A DNA stretch of 64,000 nucleotides from Psychrobacter submarinus (GCF_904846685.1 NZ_CAJHBQ010000005.1:1-64000), one strand, 5' to 3'; positions 19,447-28,802 are shown, numbered from the stretch's first letter. Notes: generated from the letters alone by a model not told the origin. Numbers and translations: made by a program.

Positions 19447-20283
19447 TTAATCTTTTGGCTGTAGCTCAACCACTTGCCCGCGTACACCAATACTTTCGTT
19501 ACTCATCAAGCAGACGTAGGCTGACATGATGTCTTCCGGCGTTTTTAAACTCATGGGATTTTCTCCTGGATAAGCATGAGCACGCATGTTGGTGCGGATA
19601 CCACCCGGATTGATACAATTAAAACGTAAATTGGTGGTGTTTTGCGTCTCTTGAGTAAAGATATCACTCATTCCTTCTAGCGCTTGCTTAGATAGAGCAT
19701 ACGCGCCCCAAAAAGCGCGAGGATACGTACCGACTGTGCTTGAGGTAAAGACAATAGAGCCATTGTTGGCATCTTTTAGCAGTGGCAGTAGCGCTTGAGT
19801 CAGCTTAAAGGTAGCGGTGAAATTTATCTGCATCACCTTGGCAAACATATCGACGTCGTACATCTCAAGCGGGGTCAACGCGCCTAAGATACCTGCATTA
19901 TGCAGAAGACCGTCTAATTGACCAAACTCCTTATCGATTAGCCGTTCCAGCTTTTGCATCTCATCATAACTGGCCGTTTCGAGATCCATAGGTAAAATAG
20001 CGGGCTGCTTACCGCCCATACTTTCGATTTCATCATAGACTGCTTCAAGCTTACTAGTCGTGCGTCCTAAGAGTAGTACCGTTGCACCAAAACGTGCATA
20101 AGTTAAAGCGGCAACTCGGCCAATACCGTCCCCTGCTCCAGTCACTAGAATCACTTTGCCCTCTAAGCTGTCATCTTCTGCGACAAAATTACGGATTTGC
20201 TCATGACTCAAAGGCTGATAGCTATTTTCATTTGTTGTATTCTGCTCAGAGTTTTTCTCAGTACTGCTTGTAGTGTTGTTCAT
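19447..20283 (-). CDS. Short-chain dehydrogenase/reductase (YciK-like)
   Basis: A 278-residue classical SDR. The cofactor loop TGAGDGIGR lies near residue 50, NAG near 133, the catalytic Ser in FTSSTVG near 184 and YALSK (Tyr and Lys) near 198-202. Its N-terminus is polar and asparagine/threonine-rich, about 30 residues longer than E. coli YciK (252). It follows the phosphatase gene at 20347 closely on the same strand, matching the Pseudomonas order ubiG - phosphatase (mupP) - SDR. The reaction is unknown. The start at 20283 is the ATG; a GTG four codons earlier is possible. Confidence 0.88.
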   Translation of the reverse strand: MNNTTSSTEKNSEQNTTNENSYQPLSHEQIRNFVAEDDSLEGKVILVTGAGDGIGRVAALTYARFGATVLLLGRTTSKLEAVYDEIESMGGKQPAILPMDLETASYDEMQKLERLIDKEFGQLDGLLHNAGILGALTPLEMYDVDMFAKVMQINFTATFKLTQALLPLLKDANNGSIVFTSSTVGTYPRAFWGAYALSKQALEGMSDIFTQETQNTTNLRFNCINPGGIRTNMRAHAYPGENPMSLKTPEDIMSAYVCLMSNESIGVRGQVVELQPKD

Positions 20284-20346
20284 GGTATTACTCACTGCTA
20301 TCGATAGGGTTTATACGAGATTGACTAATTTAAAAAGCGCGACTGT

Positions 20347-21057
20347 TTACAAGTAATCAAAATTACCAGACCTTAATAATAATTGCTTAAGCTGCTTTGG
20401 CGTTTTGACAATATGAGATGCGCCCCACTTCTTTAGGTTAGGCTGATCTTCTGCAGGGATATAGCCATAAGCCGCTAGAATGGTAGGCATGCCAGCGGCA
20501 TTGCCTGCTTCGATATCGCGTATATGATCGCCAACATACAGCACACAAGCAGAGCCGCCACGCGCTATGCCTAGTTTTTCTAGGGCCAAATACATAGGCT
20601 CAGGATCAGGCTTAGTACGTGATACATCTTCAGGGCAGACCAGTACCGAACAGCGCTCATCGAGCTGTAGTTTACTTAGTAGTAGCTCTGCTAAGTGGCG
20701 GGGTTTGTTCGTGACGATGCCCCAAGGGGTGCCGTTTTTCTCAAGGGTCTGTAGTAACTCGTCAAGCTCAGTAAAAACACAACTATCGACACAGATATCG
20801 GCCTCATAATCATCCAAGAACTGCTGCCGATAAGTGAGTAGCTCCTCTTCAGTGACGCCGACTTGACCATTATGCTCTAGCATGAGCTTGACCATTGCTG
20901 AGGCACCAGCAGAGACTTGCTGGCGAATATCGGCATCACTTGGCGCTTGCCACTCATTCTCTTGGCTCATCTTGCCAATGATACGCACAAAGTCAGCAGC
21001 AGTATCGATCAAAGTACCATCTAGATCGAAGAGTACCGCCTTCACAAAATTAGTCAT
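20347..21057 (-). CDS. mupP: HAD phosphatase, MupP-type (or phosphoglycolate phosphatase Gph)
   Basis: A 236-residue HAD-superfamily phosphatase: DLDGTLIDT near residue 11 holds the catalytic aspartates, VTNKPRHLAE near 116 is motif II, a Lys (TKPDPEP) motif III near 150, and GDHIRDIEAGNAAGM near 178 motif IV. Its position between ubiG and an SDR matches Pseudomonas, where the phosphatase of this locus is MupP, which removes phosphate from N-acetylmuramate 6-phosphate in peptidoglycan recycling. The sequence alone does not distinguish this from Gph, which handles 2-phosphoglycolate, so the symbol is a context-based suggestion. Confidence 0.75.
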   Translation of the reverse strand: MTNFVKAVLFDLDGTLIDTAADFVRIIGKMSQENEWQAPSDADIRQQVSAGASAMVKLMLEHNGQVGVTEEELLTYRQQFLDDYEADICVDSCVFTELDELLQTLEKNGTPWGIVTNKPRHLAELLLSKLQLDERCSVLVCPEDVSRTKPDPEPMYLALEKLGIARGGSACVLYVGDHIRDIEAGNAAGMPTILAAYGYIPAEDQPNLKKWGASHIVKTPKQLKQLLLRSGNFDYL

Positions 21058-21138
21058 AGTCGCTGCCTTAATTGATGAGTATTATGCTGTTATAAAAGAC
21101 CCATTTACGCTTATCTCTTCAGCATTATTGATTTAGTC

Positions 21139-21170
21139 TTATTGATCCATAGGCTTATTGATCCATAGGC
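21139..21170. repeat. 16-bp tandem duplication across the ubiG stop codon
   Basis: TTATTGATCCATAGGC occurs twice back to back (21139-21154 and 21155-21170). The second copy encodes the last codons and stop of ubiG; the first is an exact duplicate just downstream of it. Confidence 0.9.
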
Positions 21171-21985
21171 TTATGCACTGCCATCATATAATTGACATCG
21201 ACATTCTGTGCAAGCCAGTAGCGCTTGGTAATGGGGTTATAGTGTAGTCCAATAATATCTTGGCGATTAAATCCGGCGTTGAGTGCCATTTTATCCAGCT
21301 CAGCTGGGGTGATGAATTTGGCGTAATCATGCGTACCGCGATCCAATAATCTCAGTACATATTCAGCGCCAACAATAGCAAACAAATAGGACTTAGGATT
21401 ACGGTTGATCGTCGATAATACACAGACGCCGCCTGGCGCTAATAGATCATAGCAAGCTTGTACGATAGCGCTAGGGTCTGGGACATGCTCTAACATCTCC
21501 ATGCAAGTGACCACATCGAACTGAGCTGGCATCTGCGCCGCTACAGTCTCAACCGCGATATGCTGATAACGTAGCGTCTCCTCTAAACCGCTTTGCTGTG
21601 CATGCAGGGTCGCTGCCTTTAGGTTCTCAGTACCCAAATCGATACCGGTGACGTCAGCGCCGCGCCGCGCCATAGACTCAGATAAAATCCCACCGCCGCA
21701 GCCAATATCGAGTATCTTTTTACCTTGTAAGCCATCAGCTGCGGTTTTGTTAGTATCCGCGCTTTGATACCCGCGCTCAACGTTTTCAGTGATCCAATTG
21801 AGACGTAGCGGATTGATCTCATGCAAAGTCGCAAACGCCCCTGTCTTATCCCACCACTCGCCTGCAAGCTGGTTGAACTTATCAACCTCACCAGGGTCTA
21901 CATTCGTGACCGTTTGCTCTGCTATATCCTCTTGTCCATCTTGATTTTTGTTGGTTGTATTTTGATGGGGCTGCGTTGCGCTCAT
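21155..21985 (-). CDS. ubiG: Ubiquinone biosynthesis O-methyltransferase UbiG
   Basis: A 276-residue SAM-dependent methyltransferase that makes both O-methylations of ubiquinone synthesis. The early FNQLAGEWWDKTGAFATLHEINPLRL block is diagnostic of UbiG, followed by the SAM-binding DIGCGGGILSE, ITGIDLG-like DVTGIDLG and EMLEHVPDP. The ATG at 21985 has AAGGA 8 bases upstream and is preferred over a longer start at 22045. The N-terminus is a little longer than in E. coli UbiG (240). It is first in a unit with the phosphatase and SDR genes and divergent from dsbA. Confidence 0.95.
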   Translation of the reverse strand: MSATQPHQNTTNKNQDGQEDIAEQTVTNVDPGEVDKFNQLAGEWWDKTGAFATLHEINPLRLNWITENVERGYQSADTNKTAADGLQGKKILDIGCGGGILSESMARRGADVTGIDLGTENLKAATLHAQQSGLEETLRYQHIAVETVAAQMPAQFDVVTCMEMLEHVPDPSAIVQACYDLLAPGGVCVLSTINRNPKSYLFAIVGAEYVLRLLDRGTHDYAKFITPAELDKMALNAGFNRQDIIGLHYNPITKRYWLAQNVDVNYMMAVHKPMDQ

Positions 21986-22394
21986 AGAAATATCCTTGAA
22001 TACGGTTATCGTCGTTGTCGTTGTTATTAGATTCGATAGGCTCAAAAAACTAAGAATTCATCAGTGATAGCGATGAGGTCTTAGCAAGCTAATACTAAAA
22101 ACACTCTACTGCTAGTATCAATAGCGTTAGAAACCATAGGTAATGTTAGCATGAGCGTCGTTATATTACCTTAGCCACCTAGTGACCGATTGTGAACGTC
22201 TGATAAAATAGATAGTTGTTTATACATTCTCAAGCTATAAATAATAGCTACAGCGCGGCAACTATTGGTTAAGAATACGGTTCACAATGACGGTCATTTT
22301 ACGTTATTATAGCCGAAGTGTATTTAACCTTTTTTTAGCACTTTTGATAAGTGCCTCTTAACACCCTCAAGCCGTAAGAATTAAAGGAAGAAGT
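21986..22394. other. Divergent region, ubiG / dsbA
   Basis: About 409 bases holding both promoters. A small hairpin AGCACTT / AAGTGCC lies at about 22337-22354, just before the dsbA ribosome binding site (AAAGGAAG). No small ORF or known RNA is seen. Confidence 0.45.
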
Positions 22395-23012
22395 ATGAAA
22401 CGTGTCCTCGCATTGACTGGTTTAGCCTGCGCCATTGGCTTTGCTAATATGAGCGTACAAGCGGCCGATTATGTCGCCGGTAAAGATTATAAAGTTCTTG
22501 ATAATCCAGAAAAAATCAGCGGTGATGCTATCATTGTTCGTGAGTTTTTTTGGTACGGCTGCCCTCATTGTTACTCTTTGAACCCGCATATGGAAAAATG
22601 GGCAAAAACTAAAGACAAAGATGTCGCATTTTTCAAGACTCCCGCCGCCCTAAACCCAGTTTGGGAATCTAGCGCTCGTGGGTTCTATGCCGCGCAGCTA
22701 TTAGGTTATGAAGACAAAACTCATGATGCGCTATTCGATGCAATCCACAAGGATGGTAAAAAACTATTTGACCAAGCTTCACTCGCTAATTGGTATGCCT
22801 CACAAGGCGTCGACAAAAAGAAATTCAATAGCCTCTATAACTCTTTTGCAGTAGGCACCAAAATCGGACGCTCACAAGCAGGCGCCAAGCGTTATCAGCT
22901 CACGGGTGTCCCTGCCGTCGTAGTACAAGGCAAATACGTGGTATCCGGTGAGAGCGCGAAAGTCCCTAAAGTGGTAGACTTCTTAGTGGATAAAGTGCGC
23001 GCTGAAAAATAG
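22395..23012 (+). CDS. dsbA: Thiol:disulfide interchange protein DsbA
   Basis: A 205-residue periplasmic oxidoreductase that introduces disulfide bonds into exported proteins. A signal peptide ends near VQAADY (cleavage about residue 23). The active site is C56-P-H-C59 in FFWYGCPHCYSLNP, and the cis-proline loop is TGVPAVVV near residue 174. The length fits DsbA. It is monocistronic, followed by a repeat element and a terminator. Its redox partner DsbB is not in the window. Confidence 0.95.
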   Translation: MKRVLALTGLACAIGFANMSVQAADYVAGKDYKVLDNPEKISGDAIIVREFFWYGCPHCYSLNPHMEKWAKTKDKDVAFFKTPAALNPVWESSARGFYAAQLLGYEDKTHDALFDAIHKDGKKLFDQASLANWYASQGVDKKKFNSLYNSFAVGTKIGRSQAGAKRYQLTGVPAVVVQGKYVVSGESAKVPKVVDFLVDKVRAEK

Positions 23013-23025
23013 TAGCGCCGCTAGA

Positions 23026-23176
23026 TAGCTATAGTTGATTCACTTCAAATCCGACACAGTGCTACTGGGATAAATTTTGTGCAGCCTCTGGAGTGCGAAG
23101 CGCACAGCAAGCAAATAAAATTTATACCAGTAGCACGAGAAAATAAATATATTGGTTTTATTTCGAATTAACTATA
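23026..23176. repeat. Nested inverted-repeat element, copy 1
   Basis: The outer arms TATAGTTGATTC (23030-23041) and GAATTAACTATA (23165-23176) enclose inner arms GTGCTACTGGGATAAATTTT (23059-23078) and its inverse at 23117-23136, which pair at 19 of 20 positions. A further small hairpin GTGCGAAGCGCAC lies in the centre. It is non-coding and a second, degenerate copy lies at 19282-19397. Confidence 0.75.
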
Positions 23177-23280
23177 TTAAGGTCATAAGCTCCATGGCAC
23201 TCATATAAAAAACATCTAAGATATAAAGAGTACATAAGAGCGAAAATAGCTTATATATACCCTATAAAATCTAATAGCAT

Positions 23281-23310
23281 AAAAAGCCAGCTTAATAAAG
23301 CTGGCTTTTT
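23281..23310. terminator. Bidirectional intrinsic terminator
   Basis: AAAAAGCCAGCTT / AAGCTGGCTTTTT with a short loop and A/T runs on either side, between dsbA and the convergent permease gene. Confidence 0.9.
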
Positions 23311-23344
23311 ATGTTTGTACCTGTGTTAAACCTTCAACCCTATC

Positions 23345-24874
23345 CTAGTGGCGAAAGCTTGGTAATAGTGCCGGAATACCAGGCAGCATACCCACAATGG
23401 CCATCACCCCAGTCAAGATCACAAAGGTGACTACCGGAATGATCCAGCGACTCATCTTAGATAAGTTGGCACTGCGCTCTTTTGAGCCAATCAGACCTAA
23501 GTTATCTAATACTAAAGTAATAGACCACCCAAATGCTGGGTTTACTAACGCTGAGGCAAAAACAACAATCGCCGCCGACTGTGTGGTTTTACCTTCACGG
23601 GTCATCTCCATACCCGCCTCGAGTAGCGGAATGAACACTCCAACGATTAAGGCCACACACATGACTGGCTCCCAAATCGCAAGATCCATGGGATAACCCC
23701 AAACCCCAGCGATGACACAAAATAGTCCGGTTAGTACCGCGCCAGCTGGGATTGGGCGCTTAGCGATGGCGGCAGGCACAATATAAGTGCCCCAAGAAGA
23801 AGCAAAATTAGAGCCACCAAGTACCGAGCCTGCTACCTGACGCACCGAAGCGCTAATCATCGTATCATCGATATCCATACGCACGCGCTCAGTACGCTCA
23901 GGATAGCTAATCTTTTGAAACACCTGATGTCCCAAAAAGTCCGGCGACCACATCGCCACTGCCAATACCGCAAAGGGTAGTACCACAATGAAACTCTCAA
24001 TCGTTGGCAGCCCTAGCATCCAGCCGGTGTTTTCGCCCCACCAGTACATCGGACTCATATTAGGCAAACCAGGCGTGGTCTTAAATTCAAACGGTGCGCC
24101 CATAGCAAAGGCCACGCCGCCGCCTAATAAGCAGCTGAGCGGCACGGCAAGCCATCGCTTTTGATAGTTTTCTAACACCGCATACAGGATAATAGTGAGC
24201 AAAATCACCACAAAGGCAATATGCGCCATACCAATGCCTTCTGCCCAAGCAAAAAGGTTTTTGACTTGTGAGATAGTCCCAATAAAGCCAAGATAGAGCA
24301 GCAGACCGCCGCACACCCCCTTACTGGTTAAATTGGCCAATAAGCTTCCGCCTTTGCTGATCGCAAGCAGCAGACCAAAAGCGCCAATGAGTAAGCCAAA
24401 AGCCATAGGGTGGCCACCGGCGGCAACGACAATCGGAATAAGAGGAATCAGCGGCCCATGAGTACCAGCAAGGTTGGCAGTAGGCAGCAAAAAACCTGAG
24501 AATAAAATGACAAAAAACGCGACTATGAGCAGCTCATAACGCACGTTTTCTAAAACAAAGGCTTCTCCTAAACCAAGAGGCCCTGCAAAAGTTGCGGCAA
24601 TAGCGCCAACCATCACGACTTTACCGATAGTAGCTGCCATCGCCGGAATGGTATCTTCAAACTCGAAACGATAATCTCTAAAAGGTAAATTTGGTCGCCA
24701 GCGCTTAGGTTGCATGATTTGTAATTCATGATTGAGATAAGCGTCGCGACTCTCAAAACTTGCGTAGGGTTGATGTAATTCGGCATAGCTACCTTGCAAA
24801 GGATCATTTTCATGAGCAAGGTTGGGATTAGCGTCTGCGTTTTTTGATGCGGGGATTTGAGGATTACTCATCAC
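23345..24874 (-). CDS. DUF3360-type multi-pass permease
   Basis: A 509-residue inner membrane protein with a polar N-terminal 70 residues and then about 12 hydrophobic segments. The membrane core has glycine- and proline-rich stretches like those of SulP and nucleobase permeases (LAGTHGPLIPLIPIVVAAGGHPMAFG near 155, RQVAGSVLGGSNFASSWGTY near 347). I recognise the DUF3360 family; its substrate is not known, and no STAS domain follows. The gene is monocistronic with a terminator directly downstream. Two consecutive ATG codons make the start ambiguous by one residue. Confidence 0.75.
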   Translation of the reverse strand: MMSNPQIPASKNADANPNLAHENDPLQGSYAELHQPYASFESRDAYLNHELQIMQPKRWRPNLPFRDYRFEFEDTIPAMAATIGKVVMVGAIAATFAGPLGLGEAFVLENVRYELLIVAFFVILFSGFLLPTANLAGTHGPLIPLIPIVVAAGGHPMAFGLLIGAFGLLLAISKGGSLLANLTSKGVCGGLLLYLGFIGTISQVKNLFAWAEGIGMAHIAFVVILLTIILYAVLENYQKRWLAVPLSCLLGGGVAFAMGAPFEFKTTPGLPNMSPMYWWGENTGWMLGLPTIESFIVVLPFAVLAVAMWSPDFLGHQVFQKISYPERTERVRMDIDDTMISASVRQVAGSVLGGSNFASSWGTYIVPAAIAKRPIPAGAVLTGLFCVIAGVWGYPMDLAIWEPVMCVALIVGVFIPLLEAGMEMTREGKTTQSAAIVVFASALVNPAFGWSITLVLDNLGLIGSKERSANLSKMSRWIIPVVTFVILTGVMAIVGMLPGIPALLPSFRH

Positions 24875-25050
24875 ATCTCCTTATGTTGACTGAGAACTTA
24901 AATAATCCTTTGTTCGTTTTAATTACCGATAGTTAGGACTGCTGTCTAGACCTATTCTTAAAGGTTAAACTACCGTAAACAAAGGGGTGGTCATTGTAGG
25001 TCATCAGTATCTATAATGCGAGTATTGTTTTCCCATCGCTATTTATAAGC

Positions 25051-25389
25051 TTAATTTCTTACTCTTATCTTCAGCCCCGTTGGCCGTTTTTTTACCCAAT
25101 TGACAAACTTTTCGACTTCGCTATGTTCTTGTAAGCGCGCTATCGTATGATAATAATTTGCCAACTCATGATTAGTAAAAATTTTATGGATTTGGCTATG
25201 ACAAGGACGACATAGCATGGCAATATCGCCACTCATCTCAGTGCGGCTAAAGCGGCGCTGCGTACGGGCCTTGTTGTGCCGTGAGCGCGGAATAAGATGA
25301 TGGCGAGTCAAGGGTAGATTTGTGCGGCTACAGAGCTGACAGCTCTCTTCTACTGTCTCCTCCTTTTGCTCACTGTTAGTCTTTGACAT
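25051..25389 (-). CDS. HNH endonuclease-like protein
   Basis: A 112-residue protein with the HNH/zinc pattern CQLCSRTNLPLTRHHLIPR near residues 17-35 and CRPCHSQIHKIF near 78-89: the two Cys pairs bind a structural metal and the RHHLIPR and CHSQIH histidines form the nuclease site. Such small stand-alone HNH proteins are common and their role is unclear. It is not next to a restriction methylase or phage gene. It has a basic C-terminal end and ribosome binding site AAGGAG shortly upstream. Confidence 0.8.
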   Translation of the reverse strand: MSKTNSEQKEETVEESCQLCSRTNLPLTRHHLIPRSRHNKARTQRRFSRTEMSGDIAMLCRPCHSQIHKIFTNHELANYYHTIARLQEHSEVEKFVNWVKKRPTGLKIRVRN

Positions 25390-25608
25390 AGCTAGTCTCC
25401 TTTTCTTCTTCTCTCACTCTACTTTCTATTATAAAATAAAATTTGGGCATTTAAGTGTACACTTGTACGTTAGGCGCATGGTTCAGTAGTCAATAGCGAC
25501 AGTTGCTAATACTGCGCATTTGCGCTGACTGGATAAAGATTACTCAGACTGATTGCTGATTATAGCCGACTGATATTATTATAAAAATTAGGGATTGAAG
25601 GATAAAAG

Positions 25609-26247
25609 ATGAAGCTATTTCCAAAAAATTTCGAGATATTAAATCGCAAAGCCAAACAGTACATTATGCCGATACTGACGCCGCATCTATTGAAGCTACG
25701 TATCAATACCTACGCGCCTTATGTAGGTGCGGGTATCAAGCTTGAGCACTTAGATACCGATCAAGGATTATGCGTTGTCAGCATGGGGCTGACGGCTTTG
25801 AATAAAAACATCGTTGGCACACAGTTTGGTGGTAGTTTGTACGCTATGACCGACCCTTTTTATATGCTGCTATTGATGCAGCAATTAGGGAGTAATTATG
25901 TAGTGTGGGATAAAAGCTCACACATTGAGTTTGTCGCGCCAGCTACTAGTAAAGTAACGGCACGGATAAAAGTCTCTAGCAGTGAGGCGACGGCTATTCG
26001 CAAACTCGCTGAGAGTGGCGAGCCAGTATTTCGCGACTATCGTACTGAAATCGTCGATAACAACCAAAAAGTCGTCGCCATCGTCACTAAAACCGTCTAT
26101 ATTCGCTTGCGTAAGCACAGCAGATCTAAGAGTCAAGCCAGTCGTCTAGATTTACCAGATAAGCCAAACGACAATGTAAGTAACAATGTAAGTGACAATG
26201 TAAGTGGTGAAGCAAGCAGCGAAGTAAGCTCTGGAGAAAATAATTAA
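25609..26247 (+). CDS. DUF4442 hotdog-fold protein, putative thioesterase
   Basis: A 212-residue protein. Residues 1-170 match the DUF4442 group of hotdog-fold proteins (YiiD-like): NTYAPYVGAGIKLEHLD, NIVGTQFGGSLYAMTDPFYML and FVAPATSKVTARIKV. Such proteins are thought to be acyl-CoA thioesterases, not shown for this one. The C-terminal 40 residues are low complexity, rich in Asn, Ser and Val, and encoded by 12-bp tandem repeats, so probably a disordered tail. It starts just after a GAAGGAT ribosome binding site. Confidence 0.75.
   Translation: MKLFPKNFEILNRKAKQYIMPILTPHLLKLRINTYAPYVGAGIKLEHLDTDQGLCVVSMGLTALNKNIVGTQFGGSLYAMTDPFYMLLLMQQLGSNYVVWDKSSHIEFVAPATSKVTARIKVSSSEATAIRKLAESGEPVFRDYRTEIVDNNQKVVAIVTKTVYIRLRKHSRSKSQASRLDLPDKPNDNVSNNVSDNVSGEASSEVSSGENN
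26170..26205. repeat. 12-bp tandem repeat in the DUF4442 gene
   Basis: Three in-frame units of (G/A)ACAATGTAAGT encode repeats of D/N-N-V-S in the protein tail. In-frame units of this kind can vary in number between strains without shifting the frame. Confidence 0.85.
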
Positions 26248-26265
26248 AGTTGTGCTTTATCAATA

Positions 26266-26307
26266 CAAAAACCCCAATCTATGCGCAAGCTAGATTGGGG
26301 TTTTGTC
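26266..26307. terminator. Bidirectional intrinsic terminator
   Basis: AAAACCCCAATCTA / TAGATTGGGGTTTT with a loop of about 10 bases, between the DUF4442 gene and the convergent rplS. Confidence 0.9.
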
Positions 26308-26438
26308 TTTTTTGGTACGCCTACTTATTTATATAATAAACCTATGAATAAGGGCTTGTCACTATCGCTAGTAATGATTACTGATAAGTAATTCATAACT
26401 ATCAATAGTTAGGCTCAACATTGAGCGCGACTGCTGGC

Positions 26439-26870
26439 TTAGATACCAGGTGCAGTCTCAACCGCATCAGGGACGCCAGCATCAGTCTTCTTTTGAGCGC
26501 CAGCTTTTGTTGGACGTGCGCCAAGCTTCTCGCGGATACGTGCTGATTTACCAGAACGCTCACGTAAGTAGTATAGTTTCGCACGGCGAACGGCACCGCG
26601 GCGCTTCACTTCAATGCTATCGATGATTGGAGAATGCAGTTGGAAAGCACGCTCAACACCAACACCGCTTGAGATTTTACGGACGGTAAACGCAGAGTTT
26701 AGACCACGGTTACGCTTAGCGATAACGACGCCTTCAAAGGCCTGTAGACGCTCACGCTCGCCTTCACGTACTTTTACTTGTACGACGACAGTATCGCCAG
26801 CGCTAAAGTCAGGGCGTTCTACTAGTTGAGCATTTTCAACGCTTTGAACTAATGGATGTTTGTTGCTCAT
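26439..26870 (-). CDS. rplS: 50S ribosomal protein L19
   Basis: A 143-residue ribosomal protein located at the 30S-50S interface. Its core is standard: [43 protein letters not shown] and [13 protein letters not shown], with the basic [28 protein letters not shown] end. A typical L19 has about 115 residues; here an extra C-terminal tail of about 25 residues rich in Ala, Lys and Thr is present. It is last in the rpsP-rimM-trmD-rplS operon, though a gap of 223 bases separates it from trmD, so it may also have its own promoter. Confidence 0.97.
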   Translation of the reverse strand: MSNKHPLVQSVENAQLVERPDFSAGDTVVVQVKVREGERERLQAFEGVVIAKRNRGLNSAFTVRKISSGVGVERAFQLHSPIIDSIEVKRRGAVRRAKLYYLRERSGKSARIREKLGARPTKAGAQKKTDAGVPDAVETAPGI

Positions 26871-27093
26871 GAGAGTTGTCTCCTCACATTAGATAATAGA
26901 GGCTAAGCGCATATTACCTGTTTGTAATAATTAATTGTCTCTGTCTACTCTTTAAATTGATAGTAGGTAGATACAAGGTAAGTGGGGTTGGGTAAACGGC
27001 CATTACACTATAGCCGGTTCATTATTGCGCAAAATTCTTTTTAACAGTTTAGCTATACTGACGACATAAGTAAGCATCTGACTATTATGGACG

Positions 27094-27846
27094 CTACTTT
27101 GATTGCTCTTTTAGCCAGCGGGCTTGCTCAGCTGTTGGACTAAAAGCTTGCCATAAATCTGGCCGTCTTGCCTTGGTACGCTCGACTTGCTGACAAAAGC
27201 GCCACTTAGCAATATTGGCATGATGGCCTGAAAGCAATACTTCCGGAACCGCCATACCAGCAAACTCATGCGGCTTAGTGTAATGAGGACAATCGAGCAA
27301 GCCATCGACAAACGAGTCTTGCACCGCAGATTTGTCATCACCCATAACGTTAGGTAAACGACGTATCACACTGTCCATCAGCACCATAGCTGGGAGTTCA
27401 CCGCCAGTTAAGACGTAATCACCAAGCGATATTTCTAGATCGACGTATTGTGTCAACAAGCGCTCATCGATGCCTTCATAACGACCACATAATAAAATCA
27501 TGCCATCATAATCAGCCATCTCAAGTACGCTATCTTCACTAAGCGTCCGCCCTTGCGGTGACAGGTAAACCACCGGACAGTGTTTGCTGTCAGTACGGCA
27601 ACCGTGCAGGCGAGCTTGCTCTTTAGCATCGTCAATCGCTTGCGATAGTGGCTGAGCCATCATCACCATACCAGGACCACCACCATAGGGACGTTCATCA
27701 ATACGGCGGTAATTGTCAGTGGTATAATCGCGTGGATTAATGCACTCAATCATAACTTGCTGCTGAGTCACCGCGCGTCCAGTGATACCAAAATCACGAA
27801 TCGCAGCAAATATCTCAGGAAAGATAGTTATGACAGCAAAATACAT
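27094..27846 (-). CDS. trmD: tRNA (guanine-N1)-methyltransferase TrmD
   Basis: A 250-residue SPOUT methyltransferase that makes m1G37 next to the anticodon and so prevents frameshifting. It has [13 protein letters not shown] at the start, [26 protein letters not shown] (SAM site and active region), [13 protein letters not shown] and the trefoil-knot motif [14 protein letters not shown]. The start is ATG 27846; a TTG two codons earlier is less likely. Twenty bases separate it from rimM. Confidence 0.97.
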   Translation of the reverse strand: MYFAVITIFPEIFAAIRDFGITGRAVTQQQVMIECINPRDYTTDNYRRIDERPYGGGPGMVMMAQPLSQAIDDAKEQARLHGCRTDSKHCPVVYLSPQGRTLSEDSVLEMADYDGMILLCGRYEGIDERLLTQYVDLEISLGDYVLTGGELPAMVLMDSVIRRLPNVMGDDKSAVQDSFVDGLLDCPHYTKPHEFAGMAVPEVLLSGHHANIAKWRFCQQVERTKARRPDLWQAFSPTAEQARWLKEQSK

Positions 27847-27866
27847 CAGCAATCACTAATCACAGA

Positions 27867-28397
27867 TCAATAGTCACTTGGCCAAGCAGCGACAACGGTT
27901 TTAGCCGTTATATCTACTTCAAGCACAGTCTGTTTGTGCCAAGGTATCAGACGCTCTTCATCATCTAAGCTGTCTGAGGTAGCCGCGACACGCATAATGT
28001 CATGGGCACCGGTTTCAAACATCTCAGTAATATCGCCTAAATACTCATCTTGCTCATTGAAGACTCGCACCCCGATCAAATCGGACCAATAGTACTCATC
28101 TTCGCCAGTCTCAGGCAAGACATCTTGCTCCACCCAAAGGGTTACCCCATTCATGGTTTCTGCAACATTACGATCAGGAACTTGCTCAAACTGAGCGACA
28201 ATACCCGATCCTTGCTCTCGCCAAGCTTTGACAGTCAAAGGCTTCATACCCATAGCGGTCTTCATATACCAAGGCTGCATATCAAATATAGCCGTTCGAT
28301 CATCGGTATCGCTAAACACCCAAAGCCAGCCTTTTATACCGTAAGGCTTTTTGAGCTGACCTATTTTCATAAGGTTATTAGCAGGTGCTGATGACAT
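27867..28397 (-). CDS. rimM: Ribosome maturation factor RimM
   Basis: A 176-residue factor that binds S19 and helps mature the 30S head. The N-terminal RimM barrel begins IGQLKKPYGIKGWLWVFSDTDD, and the second, PRC-like barrel begins EYYWSDLIGVRVFNEQDEYLGDI near residue 105, ending LIPWHKQTVLEVDITAKTVVA. It lies in its usual place between rpsP and trmD. Confidence 0.96.
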   Translation of the reverse strand: MSSAPANNLMKIGQLKKPYGIKGWLWVFSDTDDRTAIFDMQPWYMKTAMGMKPLTVKAWREQGSGIVAQFEQVPDRNVAETMNGVTLWVEQDVLPETGEDEYYWSDLIGVRVFNEQDEYLGDITEMFETGAHDIMRVAATSDSLDDEERLIPWHKQTVLEVDITAKTVVAAWPSDY

Positions 28398-28535
28398 AAC
28401 GACTCTAAATGTGATAAATCAGTGTAAGGTAAAGAAGATAACGATATGCTATGGAGCACTAAGTTTGTAAGTCAGTATCTCTAAAATCAGACCCTAAAAT
28501 AGCTAATAAGCTATTTAAAGATCATCACTTAAAAC

Positions 28536-28802
28536 TTAAGCAGTCGCTTCGCTTTCAGCAGCCTTGTTGTAAGACTTTGCTAATGAAGCAACGCGATCTG
28601 AAGGCTGTGCGCCTTTTGCGACCCACGCATTGTACGCTTCCATGTTTAAGCGTACTGCTTCTTCTGACTCTTTAGCCAAAGGGTTAAAAAAGCCAATGTT
28701 TTCGATGTAGCGACCATCACGCGCGCGGCGTTGATCAGCAACTACGACTTGATAAAATGGGCGTTTTTTGGCACCGCCCCGTGCTAAACGAATAACAACC
28801 AT
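28536..28802 (-). CDS. rpsP: 30S ribosomal protein S16
   Basis: An 88-residue ribosomal protein of standard length, starting [23 protein letters not shown] and containing [17 protein letters not shown]. It is the first gene of the operon with rimM, trmD and rplS; a promoter lies upstream at 28842-28870. A stretch of 138 bases separates it from rimM. Confidence 0.97.
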   Translation of the reverse strand: MVVIRLARGGAKKRPFYQVVVADQRRARDGRYIENIGFFNPLAKESEEAVRLNMEAYNAWVAKGAQPSDRVASLAKSYNKAAESEATA

